A stretch of DNA of 64,000 nt from Telopea speciosissima. Its lineage: Eukaryota; Streptophyta; Magnoliopsida; Proteales; Proteaceae. The stretch spans positions 17,557,568 to 17,621,567 of the forward strand of contig NC_057925.1 in the NCBI RefSeq assembly GCF_018873765.1. Reading direction: 5' to 3'. Below the pieces are notes generated by a model that saw only the letters and a program-made list of their open reading frames with translations, searched no databases and was not told the origin of the DNA. Shown in pieces: positions 45,543 to 57,680 of this stretch; position 1 is the first letter of the stretch, and each line of letters starts with the position of its first letter. The translations under genes and the position numbers were made by a program.

Positions 45543-46346
45543 TGTTTCGTCAAGAAAACCTTCAGTTGATTCCTCCTATATGGAACCTGCAAAGAGGAAA
45601 AGATGACTAAGGGAGAACCAATCTTCTCCGACTGGGGACTCGTCGATGCCTAAATTAGGTCCCTTTAGCAGTAGACAGTTCGAGAGAACTTAAGAGTGAT
45701 GAGTTATAACTTAGGTTACCTGACCCATAGGCCCACTATTTATATGCCAAGCTAAGTAGAGATTGTGTCTTGCTAGGAAACGATGAGTCTTGCGTTCCAC
45801 GCTCAGCTTGTTAGGGTAAAAGTCATGTTAGGTGAGTGATGGCTGGACAGGCCACCAAATAAGAAAGTTTCCTTATTAATCGATAGAGGGTTTTATTTCC
45901 ATGTTGGACTATTCTCATCGGCTAGCAACGTTATATGTGTTATAGTGGGATTTGGATACGTGTGTTGCCTATTATGTGGGGACTACATTTACCAATCTAG
46001 GTCGATCAGATGCTATGCGAGTATAATCCGATGGGTCGGGGGTTGCTCCATGCGATTATGGTTATGCCATGTGTTGGCTTAGTATTGGCGAGATCTATTT
46101 AGGTATATCAGTGATAGTTCGTGTTGTTCGTTTGCTTTGAGCTGATGATTTGAATGTTGATCTTCTTCAATTCCTATCGTTGCTCAAGCGAGGAAGAACT
46201 ATTATCCAGGGGATAAACTTCAACAACGGTTCTACGGTAACCTATTGTTTCCTATTTTGTTTCGTTATGGGTTGATCTCAAATTTGAATGCAACAGTTCT
46301 ATACCCAATCTGAATCCGCTACGCTATCGGGTCACCGATTCCAACA
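45543..46346 (-). repeat. 5' LTR of the Tat-type gypsy fragment
   Basis: Minus strand TGTTGGAATCGG...ACGAAACA, about 804 bp. It contains an ATATAAAT box near 45744-45737 about 190 bp before the LTR end. No second copy lies in the window, so the element has lost its 3' part. Confidence 0.75.
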
Positions 46347-46433
46347 CTTACGTTAAAAAACAAAAACCTGATTAATTTAAAGAAGAAAAAGAGAAAGTGT
46401 GTTCCTTCTATATATGTGGATTAATTTTGCACC

Positions 46434-47150
46434 CTAGCAAATATGATCAGTACTGCATTGATTCATGGCTTCTTCAAGCTCCATTATCTTCTGATCCTTC
46501 TCAGCAATGGAAATCTGGAGACATCGGTTCTCATCTCGCAGTGCCTCAAATTGACATACAATCTTCTGAATCTGCACTTCAATGGTCTCATCACTAAGCT
46601 CGAAGGCACTCTCAACCACCCTAACAACCCTCCACAAGCTCACTACAACAATGAGCCCTGCTCCCTTCATCTCCACAAATGCTTCCAAAAGCAAGGCCCC
46701 AATGACAACAACACCATCAACAATAAGACCTGGACGCCGGAAGAATGAAGCGCCCAACGCCACAGTTAGAGCCAGAATTTTTGCTGAAAACAAGCTCAAT
46801 ATAACGATCCCTCCCCAGTGAAACACCTTGTTTTCTGTTTTTCTCTTAGGGTTGCAGGATAAAAGAGACGAAGAGAGGTCAAGGATGGTGAAGATAAGGT
46901 CAACTAATAGCAGCAATAGAGCAATAGCACGAACGGATGTTGATTCCAAGAAATTGATCAGATGGATTCTCCATGGTCCTCTTCTATGCTTCCCATAATT
47001 TTCTTCTTCATCTTGGCACTGGAAGAAAAGCTGCTGCCATCTCAGCCTTCTGAGCCAGTTCTGATAGAGAACTGCTATCGAGGATTCAATTATGTCAATT
47101 GGGATTGAATCGGGGAGTTGTGGTTGTTGGGTTTCGGAAGAGGAACCCAT
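46434..47150 (-). CDS. Voltage-gated proton channel-like protein (plant Hv1)
   Basis: A 238-residue intronless gene, apparently intact. A four-helix voltage-sensor is followed by a C-terminal coiled coil, with no pore domain, as in Hv1 channels. S1 is about 73-96 with Asp84 at the position of the proton-selectivity aspartate (Asp112 in human Hv1), S2 about 112-134, S3 about 141-158 with Asp145, S4 about 162-182 (SLWRVVRVVES), and coiled coil about 186-229. S4 keeps two arginines (174, 177), but the first position is Ser171. The usual S2 glutamate looks replaced by Lys124. The ATG at 47150 (MGSSSETQ) is preferred over the upstream in-frame ATG at 47183, whose eleven extra residues look like leader. 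Family role: voltage-gated proton export at membranes. Neighbours are transposon debris. Confidence 0.85.
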   Translation of the reverse strand: MGSSSETQQPQLPDSIPIDIIESSIAVLYQNWLRRLRWQQLFFQCQDEEENYGKHRRGPWRIHLINFLESTSVRAIALLLLLVDLIFTILDLSSSLLSCNPKRKTENKVFHWGGIVILSLFSAKILALTVALGASFFRRPGLIVDGVVVIGALLLEAFVEMKGAGLIVVVSLWRVVRVVESAFELSDETIEVQIQKIVCQFEALRDENRCLQISIAEKDQKIMELEEAMNQCSTDHIC

Positions 47151-47183
47151 TAGAGTAATAAAGTTGCAGCAGTGCAGCAGCAA

Positions 47184-48210
47184 TGGTTTAGATTAATATG
47201 ATAAGTACGGTAACTGTTATCTAAAGACACTTGAGATGTAAGCATTCATGTCGAGGTCTTATATGCTTAGGGGTCACGCACTCACACCTAAACAGTTAAA
47301 CCTAATATGTAAGTAAGCCATTGAAGGTGCTTAAAGGATGATGCACATCTGAGGTTGTCAATTCCCAGCCTGAACTGGTTTGACCGACCAAAATTGAACC
47401 GAATCACAGAATGATTTGATTTTGGTTTGGGTTTTTATGAAACCGACCGATAGAAACCTAATCAGACTGAAACCAACAACCAAACCCCGAAAAACCGATT
47501 AAAATGAAAAAATGGATAACAAACCGTTTTTCCATTAATTTTAATGTCTATGTATGTGAAAAATTGAAACCCAACAGAAAACCTGCTAACAACACGGTAA
47601 GAGACCTTAAGCTAACCCAATAAATGACCAAACTGGATCGGATGAAGATCAAAATCAGACTTTGACTTAATGGTTTAGTTTTGGTTTGACCCAGTAGCAA
47701 ACTGAAATCGATTCAACCAATCCAAAACCGGACTAAACTGACCGATTGTGGCAAAACAAATAGCTAATCTTGACTGTCTGACCTTATTCTATCTGAGAAA
47801 TGATTAGGATTTCTTGGACCATCAGATTTACCATCATCGACAAAGATGTCATTGATTAACATATTCCCCCAAGCCACGATTGCCTCTATCCAATCCAGGA
47901 ATGATTGCCTGGTAGGTGCCATATATGTTCATAACAATCAGATTTTTTATACACCAAGAGCACGGGTGAAAATGGCCTTTCTTCAGGTAAGAAGGGTTCT
48001 CATCATGCAATTATGGGACTGTCTACTCAGCACTCAGCAGAGGTTGGTCCACCAGAGTTGTAGTCTGGATGTCCCTTGCACACCATCATGAATAATAACC
48101 AATCAGTAATTAATGTAGGAAGTTTTGGCAATCCCCCAAGGTATTTGATCCTAATCCTATACTCCATCTCAGCTGCATAAGTTGTTTATTTCTCCGATTC
48201 CAAAGTCAGT
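47184..48210. other. Intergenic with AACCGA-rich degenerate repeat
   Basis: 47345-47760 is rich in AACCGA and GACCGA words like those in the MITE at 17252-17896, but ends and TSD could not be defined. The rest shows nothing. It also includes the upstream region of the Hv1-like gene. Confidence 0.45.
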
Positions 48211-48214
48211 GGAT

Positions 48215-48935
48215 GTTTCTACCTTTGGGGGTTTCGGCCTATTACTCTTTGTAATCTTCTCTACAAGATCACATTACAAACATCAACTCTAATAGGATCC
48301 AGCAGGTTATTGGTAGTGTGGTCAGTCATAATCAGTCGGCATTCATCAAGGACAGATCAATTGTTGATAACATCCTTGTTTGCCATGATATTGTTCGAGG
48401 TATTGACCAGAAAGTTGCTAGTCCTACTACAGTGTCGAAGGTGGATCTACACAAAGCTTATGATTCTCTAAGTAGGAAGTTCTTGTTTGAAGTTATGGGA
48501 AGAATGGGATTTTCAAGAAAATTAATAGGGTGGGTGAAAGCTTGTGTTACCACTCCCATGTTCTCTATTCTTATAAACGGCAGTCCTGCTAGTTACTTTA
48601 AGAGAGGAAGAGGTATTAGACAAGGAGATCCTTTGTCTCCTTATCTCTTTACCTTAGCTATGGAGGCGTTCTTGGGAGTTATGTGAAGATTGCTGATTGA
48701 TGGACAAATTAAGTTGCAGCCCCGTTGTAAATCTTTTCACTTGTCGCACCTCATTTTCGCGGATGACCTAATGATCTTTGTGAAGGCCAACCGCGACACT
48801 ATTTTATCTAGTTTTGAGGGTCTCGATGAGTTTGCTGCCCTTTCCAGGCTTCAACTCAACAGATCTAAGTCCTCTATTATTTCAGGGGGCCTTACCCAAA
48901 CTAGTCGTCTGAAACTTTTGGAATTGACGAAGGTA
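48215..48935 (+). pseudogene. L1-like LINE reverse transcriptase fragment
   Basis: Plus-strand RT blocks in order: FRPITLCNLLYK near 48230; NQSAFIKDRSIVDNILVCH (48333-48390); VDLHKAYDSLSRKFLFEVM, the first-aspartate motif; RGRGIRQGDPLSPYLF; a stop at 48684; then HLIFADDLMIF, the FADD active-site box. It ends abruptly at about 48935, where gypsy sequence begins. Endonuclease and RNase H are absent. Confidence 0.85.
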
Positions 48936-48959
48936 TGGAAGCCCCAACAGATATCCAGC

Positions 48960-49660
48960 TGGGAGGATTTGAGATTGGGGCAATTAGTGTAATGGCCTCA
49001 GAAATGAAGGAAATAATTCCATCCAGTCACCCATCCACATGGAGTGGGACAATTCTGAAGATGATGAACAATATGGGATATTTTCCAGGTCTCAGATTAG
49101 GAAGGAACCAATAAGGGATCCCACAATTCCCTAATTTTTCGACCTATGGCAACTATCGAGGGCTAGGATACAAGGTGTCGGAGAAGAAAAGTTATCCTAA
49201 GCAAATTAATCGAGAATGTCAGAAGGCCAGCACTGCTGAGAAAAGAAACCATCTCCGTACTTCAAAACCTTGAACGTTTATTTTATCAAAGAAGGTGACA
49301 ACTTCCTTTACTACGGGAACATTGAGCTTTGGTTCGATCATGACAATGGAAGTTTCTAGCCCAGGTTTGAAATCTTCTTATAAGATGATGTCGATTGGAT
49401 CACCCTCGAAATAAAGCAGATGAAACTGAAAGATGCTGAAGAAGAATTGAACATCAGAGGACTGTTCAAAATAGCTATGATATATCTCTACAGGGGACAA
49501 AGACGGACCGAAATCTTATCTATTTATTCACCCTATCCAAGAGCCAATCGTGAACTAGATTAGTGTCTCTAAAAGGTTTAGTGAGATAGAGTATCAGGGA
49601 GTCTGTTGTAATCAAGGAAGATAGTACCTTCCAGTCTGTTGAGTCTGCTTGTATTCCTAC
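48960..49660 (+). pseudogene. G-patch and protease-RT linker region of gypsy element
   Basis: Starting at 48991 the frame reads MASEMKEIIPSSHPSTWSG, then the G-patch-like GYFPGLRLGRNQ and GIPQFPNFSTYGNYRGLGY. The following 400 bp are broken. Short blocks of this sort precede RT in several plant gypsy polyproteins. Confidence 0.6.
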
Positions 49661-49849
49661 TCTTATCATGAACGAAATCAACCATTTCGAGTATGTCTCC
49701 TCTTCATCTGATTCCTCTTTCGATTCTTCTCCTGATGACGAGGATATCCTCGAGCATCACTATCTAATAAAGCAATTAAAGCAAAGAATGGCCCAACACG
49801 TCCGAGAGGACATATACCCCATAAATTTAGAACTGAACAATACCCACGA

Positions 49850-50700
49850 ATGGTTAAAATTGGTGCCTCACTCAACAAAGAGGAAGTTGGTCAAATGACA
49901 GCCCTGTTGAAGGAATTCCAAGAAGTGTTCGCTTGGTCATACAAAGATATGCCAAGCATCGATCCAGAGATAGTGCAACACCAACTGCCTACTTATCCAG
50001 ATGCATGGCCAGTCAAGCAAAATCCCAGAAGGGTGCGACCTGAATGGAGTAAGAAGATCAGGGAAAAAGTCATAAAGTAGTGGAATGCTGGGTTTCTACA
50101 AGTAACACAATATCCTCAGTTGTTGTCCAATACTATCCCTATACCCAAGAAAGACAGGAAGGTAAGAATGTGTGTGGATTTTCGAGACCTCAACAAAGTC
50201 AGTCCTAAAGGTGACTTTCCTTTACCACAGATTGACACACTGGTTGACAACACAGGGAAACATGCCTTGTTATCATTCATGGACGGATTCTCTGGGTACA
50301 ATTAAATCAGCATGTGTCCAAAGGACAGAGAAAAGACAGCATTTACTACACCATGGGAAACTTACTGTTACAAGGTAATGCCCTTTGGTTTGAAGAATGT
50401 TGGGGCAACGTGTCAAAGAGCAGCGATGGCCATTCACCATGACATGATACACAAGGAAGTGGAGGTGTATGTGGATGATATGATTATCAAGTCAGTCACT
50501 TGACAGGGGCACTTTACTGCATTGAGAAAGTTCTTCAAACTAATTAAGGAATACAAGCTAAGGTTGAATCCTCAGAAGTGCATATTCGAAGCAACACTAG
50601 GGAAACTCTTAGGACGAATTCAGTACATAAGTTGGTTCATAGCCCATCTAACCACCATATGTGAACCTATCTTCAAGCATCTAAAGAAAGAAGAATCGAA
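49850..50700 (+). pseudogene. gypsy reverse transcriptase
   Basis: Blocks in order: LLKEFQEVFAWSYKDMPSID, IPIPKKDRKVRMCVDFRDLN, LLSFMDGFSGYN then a stop, KTAFTTPWETYCYKVMPFGL, and VEVYVDDMIIKS, which contains the YVDD catalytic box. The stretch from GKLLG to RIQYIS (about 50605-50620) skips roughly 35 residues that family members have between these points, so there is an internal deletion. Confidence 0.85.
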
Positions 50701-51200
50701 GCAATAGAACGACAACTGCCAAGAGACGTTTGTAAGGATCAAAGAATACTTGATGAATCAACCCGTCCTTGTTCCACCAGTATTGGGCGAACCACTATTA
50801 CTATACTTATCTGTTAGTGAAACATCAATGGGATCCATGATGGTGCGACAAGATCAGAAGAGTGGGGAAGAACACGCGGTTTACTACTTAAGCAAGAAAC
50901 TGTAGGAGTACGAAACTCATTACACCCCACTGGAAAAGACGTGCATTGCTTTGGTTTGGGCGACCAACAGGCTGAGACATTACATGATCACACATCAAAT
51001 CTGGCTCATCTCAAGGATGGACCCGATTAAGCACCTCTTCAAGAAGCTAACATTGACAGGAAGGATGGCCAGATGGTTGTTGCTGCTGTCAGAATCTGAC
51101 ATAACATATGTCAACAAGAAATCCATAATAGGACAAGAGATCTAGGATTATCTATCTGCATATCCAACCGGGGTAGATTCACAGCCATTAGAAGACTCAT
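50700..51200 (+). pseudogene. gypsy RNase H (first)
   Basis: VLVPPVLGEPLLLYLSVSET, AVYYLSKKL then a stop, and HYTPLEKTCIALVWATNRLR, matching the classical gypsy RNase H that follows RT. Then SRMDPIKHLFKKLTLTGR. Confidence 0.75.
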
Positions 51201-51247
51201 TCCCAAATGAGGATTTGGCATATGTGGAGGAAGGAGACTATGAAGAA

Positions 51248-51330
51248 AGATGGCAATTGTACTTTGATGGTGCAGCTAATCAGAGAGGATATGGGACAAG
51301 AATGTTGTTGATAACCCCAGAAGATCTCTA
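51248..51330 (+). pseudogene. Archaeal-type second RNase H, N-terminal part
   Basis: ERWQLYFDGAANQRGYG opens the second RNase H. It is interrupted at 51331 by the TSD of the Athila-type insertion and resumes at 61915. Confidence 0.75.
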
Positions 51331-51335
51331 TCTGC
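51331..51335 (+). repeat. Target-site duplication of Athila-type element (left)
   Basis: TCTGC, repeated exactly at 61910-61914 and splitting the host gypsy frame. Confidence 0.9.
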
Positions 51336-53020
51336 TGATAAGCACATTTATGTGTGAAATTTTAGGGCATAAATTATACATTTTACCACATTGGACAGAG
51401 TTACTCGGTGCTTTCTTGTGCTTTTCAGGGTTTAGGTGAATTCTTGTGAAAATGAAGGAGATGATGCTAAGGAGATGTTTTTAAGCTTTTTATAAGTATA
51501 AATGGATGCATAGCCCATCGAGTCAGCTTCCCAATGGTTCAAACGGCACTTAATTCCGAGTTGAAACGAAGAAGTTATGGCGTTTCCGTAACGATGCGTG
51601 AAAATGGTCTGCAGGGTTTATTTATAATTATTGACAGTCGGATGGGAACAAAGTGAAACGGAAGTTCGGATTTTAGGGGCCTTAATGAAATTATCAGAAG
51701 TTACTTTACTGTACCCGAAAGATTCCATTTGGAAGGCTCGGACATCCAACTTCAACTTGAGATATCTTGGGCTCCCCAACTCCGAATTGGATGAAATTTG
51801 GGTCTATTTTGTGTGATTTTTCGCAAGGAACACAATGGTGAGACCTATATAAGCACCCCACGCTCCACGTTTTCTGAAGGACAGAATGGGTATTTTATTT
51901 ATTCTTGAAGGAATCCTAGTCATCACCCTTACTCTCTCTCTCCTCCAACTTCTCAAGGGCACTTCGAAATTCTACTTGGGATAGATTTATATTTTCTCAT
52001 CTATGGAAGGTTGAAAAATCAAAGATGCTTTGATTTTATTCTTGGAGAAGATATCTACAAGAAAAGGAAAGCACTTGTTAAAATTGGAAGTTTATTTTTC
52101 TAGAAATAGGCTCATGTAAACAATCTTCTCTTCTTCTTCTTTTATTTTTTTCTTTTTCTTAGGATTCAAGGCATTGTAAAAGAGGAAAGAGAAGAGAATA
52201 TTCTCTTTTCTTAGGGAATATTTCTCCTACACTTCCATCTTCTCTCTTCTCCTCTCTTCCACCTATAAATACCCCTACCTCTCTTGTAAAAATTGGCTCA
52301 TTCACTTAGTGAAATTTCTTCTCTTCTTCTCCTTCTAATTTGTGATTTTTGGCTTTTCTAAGTTCTAGTTTGCTTTTATAATTTTTAGTTAATGCTTATA
52401 ATAGGTTTAGTTTATGCTTTAATTTTAATTTAAGTCTTCAATTGGGTTGTAATTTCTTAATTCTAGTTTAGGTTTTAAGCCTTCTAGTCTAAGTTCTTAA
52501 GTTGATGACAAGACTTGAAGATTTAGAAGAGGAGGCCATGGTAAGTTTATGCAAGTATTCAAGCTTTTCATTTACATTCATGCAAGCACATCCAGGTTTT
52601 ACTATCTAAACTCTCAATCTCATTCTCCATCTCCTCTATCTCTCTCTATCTTCTTCTTCTTCCCCCTCTATTTCTTTTATTTTAATTTTATATGGTTGTG
52701 GTTTATGGATGCATTTTTATTCCCTTATTTCTTTTTATGTGGTTAGTATGTGTGGCTGCATTTTTATTCCTTTCAATTCGCTTTAGTTCGATAGGTTAGA
52801 TGCTCATGTGTTAGAGCCGATTTAATCCCTTAATTTTGTTAGATGCTTATGAGTTAGGATGCATTGATTTTCGTTAGTTTAATTAGTTTAATTTAACACT
52901 TTAATTTGGTTCATTTTGCATTACTTTTAAGTTAGTTAAATAGAGTGGCGTATATCTCCTCGTGTTCGACCCGTAGCTACGATTGACCCGTACGCTTGCG
53001 GTTTTATTTTAACTCAAACA
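51336..53020 (+). repeat. 5' LTR of Athila-type element
   Basis: Begins TGATAAGCACATTTATGTG and ends AACTCAAACA. A promoter TATA box TATATAAG lies at about 51846. Confidence 0.93.
51846..51853 (+). promoter_or_regulatory. LTR TATA box
   Basis: TATATAAG in the 5' LTR, repeated in the 3' LTR at about 60730. It fits the U3 promoter position. Confidence 0.7.
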
Positions 53021-53024
53021 AGTT

Positions 53025-53040
53025 TTTGGCGCCGTTGCGG
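53025..53040 (+). other. Primer-binding site of Athila-type element
   Basis: TTTGGCGCCGTTGCGG a few bases after the 5' LTR. It is close to the TTGGCGCCGTTGCCGGGGA site used by Athila elements; the last bases are changed. Confidence 0.85.
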
Positions 53041-53533
53041 AGATTATTGTCCATTTTATTTATCTGATTTTTAAGTAGTTCAAGTGTTTTAGTTTATTAT
53101 TTTCTCTTCTTTTTTTTTGAGAAAAAAAAAAAAAATAGTTTTTGAAAACCTCTTCTTGTTTTTCTCTTGTTTCAAATAGTGTGCGCCCAATCTAAAGTCC
53201 TTCATATGCTTCAACCCTCCATCTTTTGGTGTCCCTCATAGGATTAAGTTACCTATGACGCTACATCTTGACTTGGTTGGGTGGATTGACATGTGACTTA
53301 TCTTTGGAGGTGACCACTCTTGATATGTAAGCGACATAGTGAGAGTGTTGGAAACATAAACGTATAGTAGACCTCCATTCTACATCGAATCCATATTGGA
53401 GTCGCACGTAGGTGGCTATTGAAGACTATACGGGTTCCCCTTGTCAACCTATATGGCATCCTTACGACTTTTGAACCATTGTTTCGATTTTTGAGGGATA
53501 GAGATGCACTATCTACCTTGGGGTCCCTCTTGT

Positions 53534-53537
53534 TTCT

Positions 53538-53569
<32 letters not shown>
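53534..53569. repeat. Poly(T) run
   Basis: About 30 T in a row in the leader of the Athila-type element. Confidence 0.9.
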
Positions 53570-53570
<1 letters not shown>

Positions 53571-53619
53571 TTTAAGTGTTATTTTTCTTTACTTTTTCTA
53601 AAGGAGACCTCATATCTAT

Positions 53620-54950
53620 TTAGGTGGCTAAGGTGTGGACTCGTGATTCAAGTAATCGTCTTATTAGAAGACCACCTTCTCTACCACCTTTGACCATGGG
53701 TGACCAACAACCCAAGACTCTTAAGGATAGGTTTTACCCCACCAGGCTGCCGACCCTCATGCATTAGTCCGCCTGTTGTTACAGGGAATAACTATGAACT
53801 CAAGACCAACTTCATCACATGCTACCCCATTTCCATGGGATGGCTAATGAGGATGCATATCTCTTCCTTAGGGAATTTGAGGAGGTCTGTGTTCTAATTA
53901 AGGTCCAGAATTTGTTGATGATGCGGTTAGGCTTAGGTTTATACCCTTTGCCCTGAAAGACCAGGCAAGAAGTGGCTCTATGGACGCCAACAAACTCCAT
54001 TAATACATGGGATGAGTTCACCATTGTCTTTTGAGAAAATTCTTCCCTCTTCACAAGACCAATAAGCTTAAAAGTGACATCCTCCGAGCAGAAACCACAT
54101 GAGTCCTTTTCTAAATTCATGGAAAGATTCAAGGACCTCCTCTTAGAATGCCCTCACCATGGTTTTGACTTATGGCAGCTATGCCAAATTATTTATGAGG
54201 GTATTGATTATCGAGACCAAGCAACTTGTAGAGTCTATGTGTCCAGCAGGCTTTACTTCTTTTCTCGAGGAGAATGATGCATGGACATTCTTAACCAACT
54301 TGGCGATAAGACTAGGGAATGGGAATCTTCCCAAGAGGTGAAAGGACCACTAAGGGGTATCTCATTGAGGGTATGCCAGCCAAGGAGGCCAAACTTGATA
54401 GCCTCATAAAACGGTTGGAGTCCATAGTTCTTAAAGAGTCTATACCAGTTAATCCGTCAATCGGTCAACCATGTGTCGGTATGCGTTGGTGCCAAACCCT
54501 GGACACCTTTCGAGGAATGCCCCAACACCTTGGTGGGCAATTCCAAGACTGAGAATGTAAGTGCTCTCTACCAAAATAACCCATATAGCAATACTTACAA
54601 TCCAGGATGGAGAAATCACCCCAATTTCTCATGGAATCAAGGGAACCAAGCGGCCCATCCAACTTTAACCATCAAGGCCAGGTTGGTGCCCAAAGGACCA
54701 ACTATGCACCACAAAGCCAAGGAATGTCTCCTAACCCCTTTCCCCCTCGTCCTCATCCAGGATCTTCTATTAATTCTCGCTAGGCCTCCTCTCCTTGCAC
54801 CTTATCGCAACTTGGGGTTTACCAATATAGGAGAGGCAACAAGATTGAATGAGATGGACAACAAGATAGCTCTTCTCATGACAAGCCACAATAACATGGA
54901 AAAACAACTCACGACTTGTCACTATCCCGCATGAGAGGGAAACAAGGAAG
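53620..54950 (+). pseudogene. Athila-type gag, broken
   Basis: Pieces in order: LPHFHGMANEDAYLFLREFE (53825-53885), SFSKFMERFKDLLLECPHHG (54105-54165) with FDLWQLCQIIYEGI, and a C-terminal part (54473-54934) ending NNMEKQL. Retrotransposon gag motifs are clear. At least five frame breaks separate them. Confidence 0.85.
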
Positions 54951-55539
54951 TTACCTAGCCACTGAGCCAAATCCTAGGCATCGAGGTTCATATTCGACAA
55001 GGTACCCAAGCTCCTCCAACCAATGTTGCACAAGGCCAAGAGCACCAAGGGCCCTCTAGACAGGTAAATGTTGTTTATGCTTTAAGGAGTGGCCGTGAGT
55101 ATCAACAGGCTAGTGCACCTCGGTCTTTATCATCTCATACTCCTGTTGACTCTCCCCCTTCGAAGAGGCCATTGAAGTGCCTATAGTTTCAGGTTCGTCG
55201 ATGAACCTAAAGATATACCGAGATGATTTGGTTGAGGAAACCAAAGAGGATTCTGTTGAGGAAGTTAAAAAGACCAACCCTGAAAGAATTTATACCCCAC
55301 GCCCCTTTCCCAAATAGGTTGGTTAGCAAGAAGTCTCCTTCTATGGAGAAGATATTGGATGTGTTCAAACAGGTTCGTGAATATCCCTTGTTGGATGCTA
55401 TTGCCCGGATCCCCGCTTATGCTAAAGTCCTCAAAGACTTATGCACCCAAAGCGGACCACCAATGTGCCCAAAAGGCATTCTTGGCGCTAACATTAGTTC
55501 TCTAATCTCACGGCAGAGCTGACCAAGCATAAGGATCCG

Positions 55540-55870
55540 GGAAGCCCCACCATCTCTTTCACTATAGGCCATACTACTATTGATCATGCCTTATTGGACC
55601 TTGGTGCAAGTGTGAACCTCTTACCCTTTCATGTCTACCAACAAGCGGGATTGGGAGAACTGAAACCAACCAAAATTACTCTTCAACTTGCAGATCGGTC
55701 GGTTAAAGTTCCTAAGGGAATGATTGAGGATGTCTGTTGAAGGTTGGGAAATTTATTTTTCCCTGTAGATTTTATTGTTTTAGATACCCAACCCACTGCC
55801 AACTTCAAGGACCAAATCCCAATCATATTGGGTAGACCATTCCTAGCTACCAAGTAATGCTTTAATCAAT
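55540..55870 (+). pseudogene. Athila-type aspartic protease
   Basis: ISFTIGHTTIDHALLDLGAS then VNLLPFHVYQ: the DLGAS active site is present at about 55596. [10 protein letters not shown] follows at 55835. A stop interrupts between them near 55740. Confidence 0.85.
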
Positions 55871-56249
55871 TGCGGGAATGGTCTCATGAAATTATCTTTT
55901 GGCAATACTTGTTGACTTCAATGTATTTAGGTTGGGCAAGCAGCGACATGGATGAAGAGGTGCATATGCTTCAAGGATTTCCCGATGATATTGATACGTT
56001 CTTTGAGATTGATTTTGATTCGGGATTTCAAGAATGTATGCAAGAATTGGAGGGTGTTGATGATACTCCCTTATCGAGGTCCGGAGCATCCAACCACCTT
56101 TGGAGCCCCTTGGACCCCTATCCACTTCCATTCCCAAATCCTCTATTATTGAGCCCCCACATTAGAGTTGAAGGCATTGCCCTCCAACCTCAAGTATGTC
56201 TTCTTAGGACATGATCATACTCTTCTGTTATTATTGCTTCGATTTGACT

Positions 56250-57290
56250 TCTATTAGAAGAAGAGTTGATTAAGCTTCTAAAGGACAATAAGGAAGACAT
56301 AGGTTGGACCATGTCGACATCAAAGGTATTAGCCCCTCCATTGTTCAACATCATATACATCTGATGGAGAGTTCCACACCTTCTAGGGAACCCCAAAGGA
56401 GGGCTAATCTCGTGATGAAAGAGGCAATCAAGAAAGAGATCCTAAAATGCTTGGATCATGGCATCATTTATCCTATTTCGATAGCCAATGGGTGAGTCTG
56501 TGCGAGGTTGTGCCTAAGAAAGGAGGAGTCACCGTAGTTGAGAATGCTAATAATGAGTTGATTCCAACCCGTATCCAAACGGGATGGAGAGTGTGCATTG
56601 ACTATAGGAAATTGAATGCGGCAACTTGGAAGGACCACTTTCCTTACCTTTTATTGATCGGATGTTAGAGAGACTAGCGGCCATGAATATTATTGTTTTC
56701 TTGATGGTTATGCGGCTATAACCAAATTCCTATTGCTCTAGAGGACCAACACAAGACCACTTTCACATGCCCTTATGGAACCTTTGCTTACCGGCGTATG
56801 CCTTTGGGCTTTGCAATGCCCCTGCTACATTCCAAAGGTGCATGATGAGTATCTTTCCGATATGGTAGAGCACTTCCTAGAGGTGTTTATGGATGATTTT
56901 TCTATTCACGGTTCTACTTTTTCTAATTGCTTGCATCATCTCTCTTTGGTTCTTAAAAGATGCATAGAAAAGAACTTGGTCCTAAATTGGGAGAAGTGCC
57001 ACTTCATGGTAAAGCAAGGTATAGTTCTTGGTCACATTGTGTCCAAAGAAGGGATCAAGGTTGATAGATCTAAGGTAGACCTTATAGCCAATTTACCACC
57101 ACCCAAGAGTGTGAAGGACATTCGATCTTTTCTTGGCCATGCAGGTTTTTATAGAAGATTCATTAAGGACTTTAGCCGGATAGCTAGACCTCTCACCTCT
57201 CTTTTGGCAAAGGACTGCCCATTTGATTTCTCTTCCGAGTGTCATGATAGTTTTGAGCAATTGAAAAGAGCGTTGACTTCAACTCCCATT
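56250..57290 (+). pseudogene. Athila-type reverse transcriptase
   Basis: DIKGISPSIVQHHIHLMESS, then CLDHGIIYPIS, PKKGGVTVVENANNELIPTR, WRVCIDYRKLNAATWKDHFP, and EVFMDDFSIHGSTF (56880-56925), in which MDD replaces the usual YVDD/FMDD box. LPPPKSVKDIRSFLGHAGFY and RRFIKDFSRIARPL follow. Frameshifts at about 56650, 56720 and 56820. Confidence 0.88.
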
Positions 57291-57680
57291 ATTCAAGCTC
57301 CAATTTGGACAGTTTCATTTGAACTTATGTGTGATGCCTCCGATTTTGCTATAGGGGCTGTTCTTGGGCAAAGAATCAATAAATTGCCCCATGTGATTTA
57401 TTATGCAAGTAGGACTCTTAATGATGCACAACTTAATTATACCACCACCGAGAAAGAATTTTTAGTTGTTGTGTTTGCTTTAGAGAAGTTTAGGCCCTAC
57501 TTGGTTGGATCCCATGTGATTGTTTATACGACCATGCGCTATCAAATATCTTGTGCGGAAGAAAGATGCCAAGGCTCGCCTCATTAGGTGGGTCCTTTTG
57601 TTACAAGAATTTGATCTTGAAATTAGGGATAAGAAAGGGTGTGAAAATTTGGTTGCGAGACCATCTATCCCGGCGCCTAA
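57290..57680 (+). pseudogene. Athila-type RNase H
   Basis: ELMCDASDFAIGAVLGQR, HVIYYASRTLNDAQLNYTTT and EKEFLVVVFALEKFRPYLVG, all in the 56775-57587 frame. After a frameshift at about 57560 comes [20 protein letters not shown]. Confidence 0.88.

Larger units (their letters stand above)
48936..51335 (+). mobile_element. Degenerate dual-RNase-H Ty3/gypsy element, left half
   Basis: Split by the Athila-type element; the right half is 61910-63484. It begins mid-element (no LTR or gag seen) with a G-patch-like block (LKMMNNMGYFPGLRLGRNQ near 49055), then a linker, RT, RNase H and the beginning of a second RNase H (YFDGAANQRGYG). A second, archaeal-type RNase H is the mark of Tat-lineage gypsy elements. 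At least six in-frame stops were seen. Confidence 0.85.

Noticed and set aside
47345..47760. Second copy of the 17252-17896 hAT-type MITE
   Set aside because: Composition is similar (AACCGA words), but no TIR pair or 8-bp duplication could be found.
52549..52746. 65-codon frame repeated at 61436-61633
   Set aside because: It lies in both LTRs of the Athila-type element, so it is duplicated LTR sequence, not a gene.
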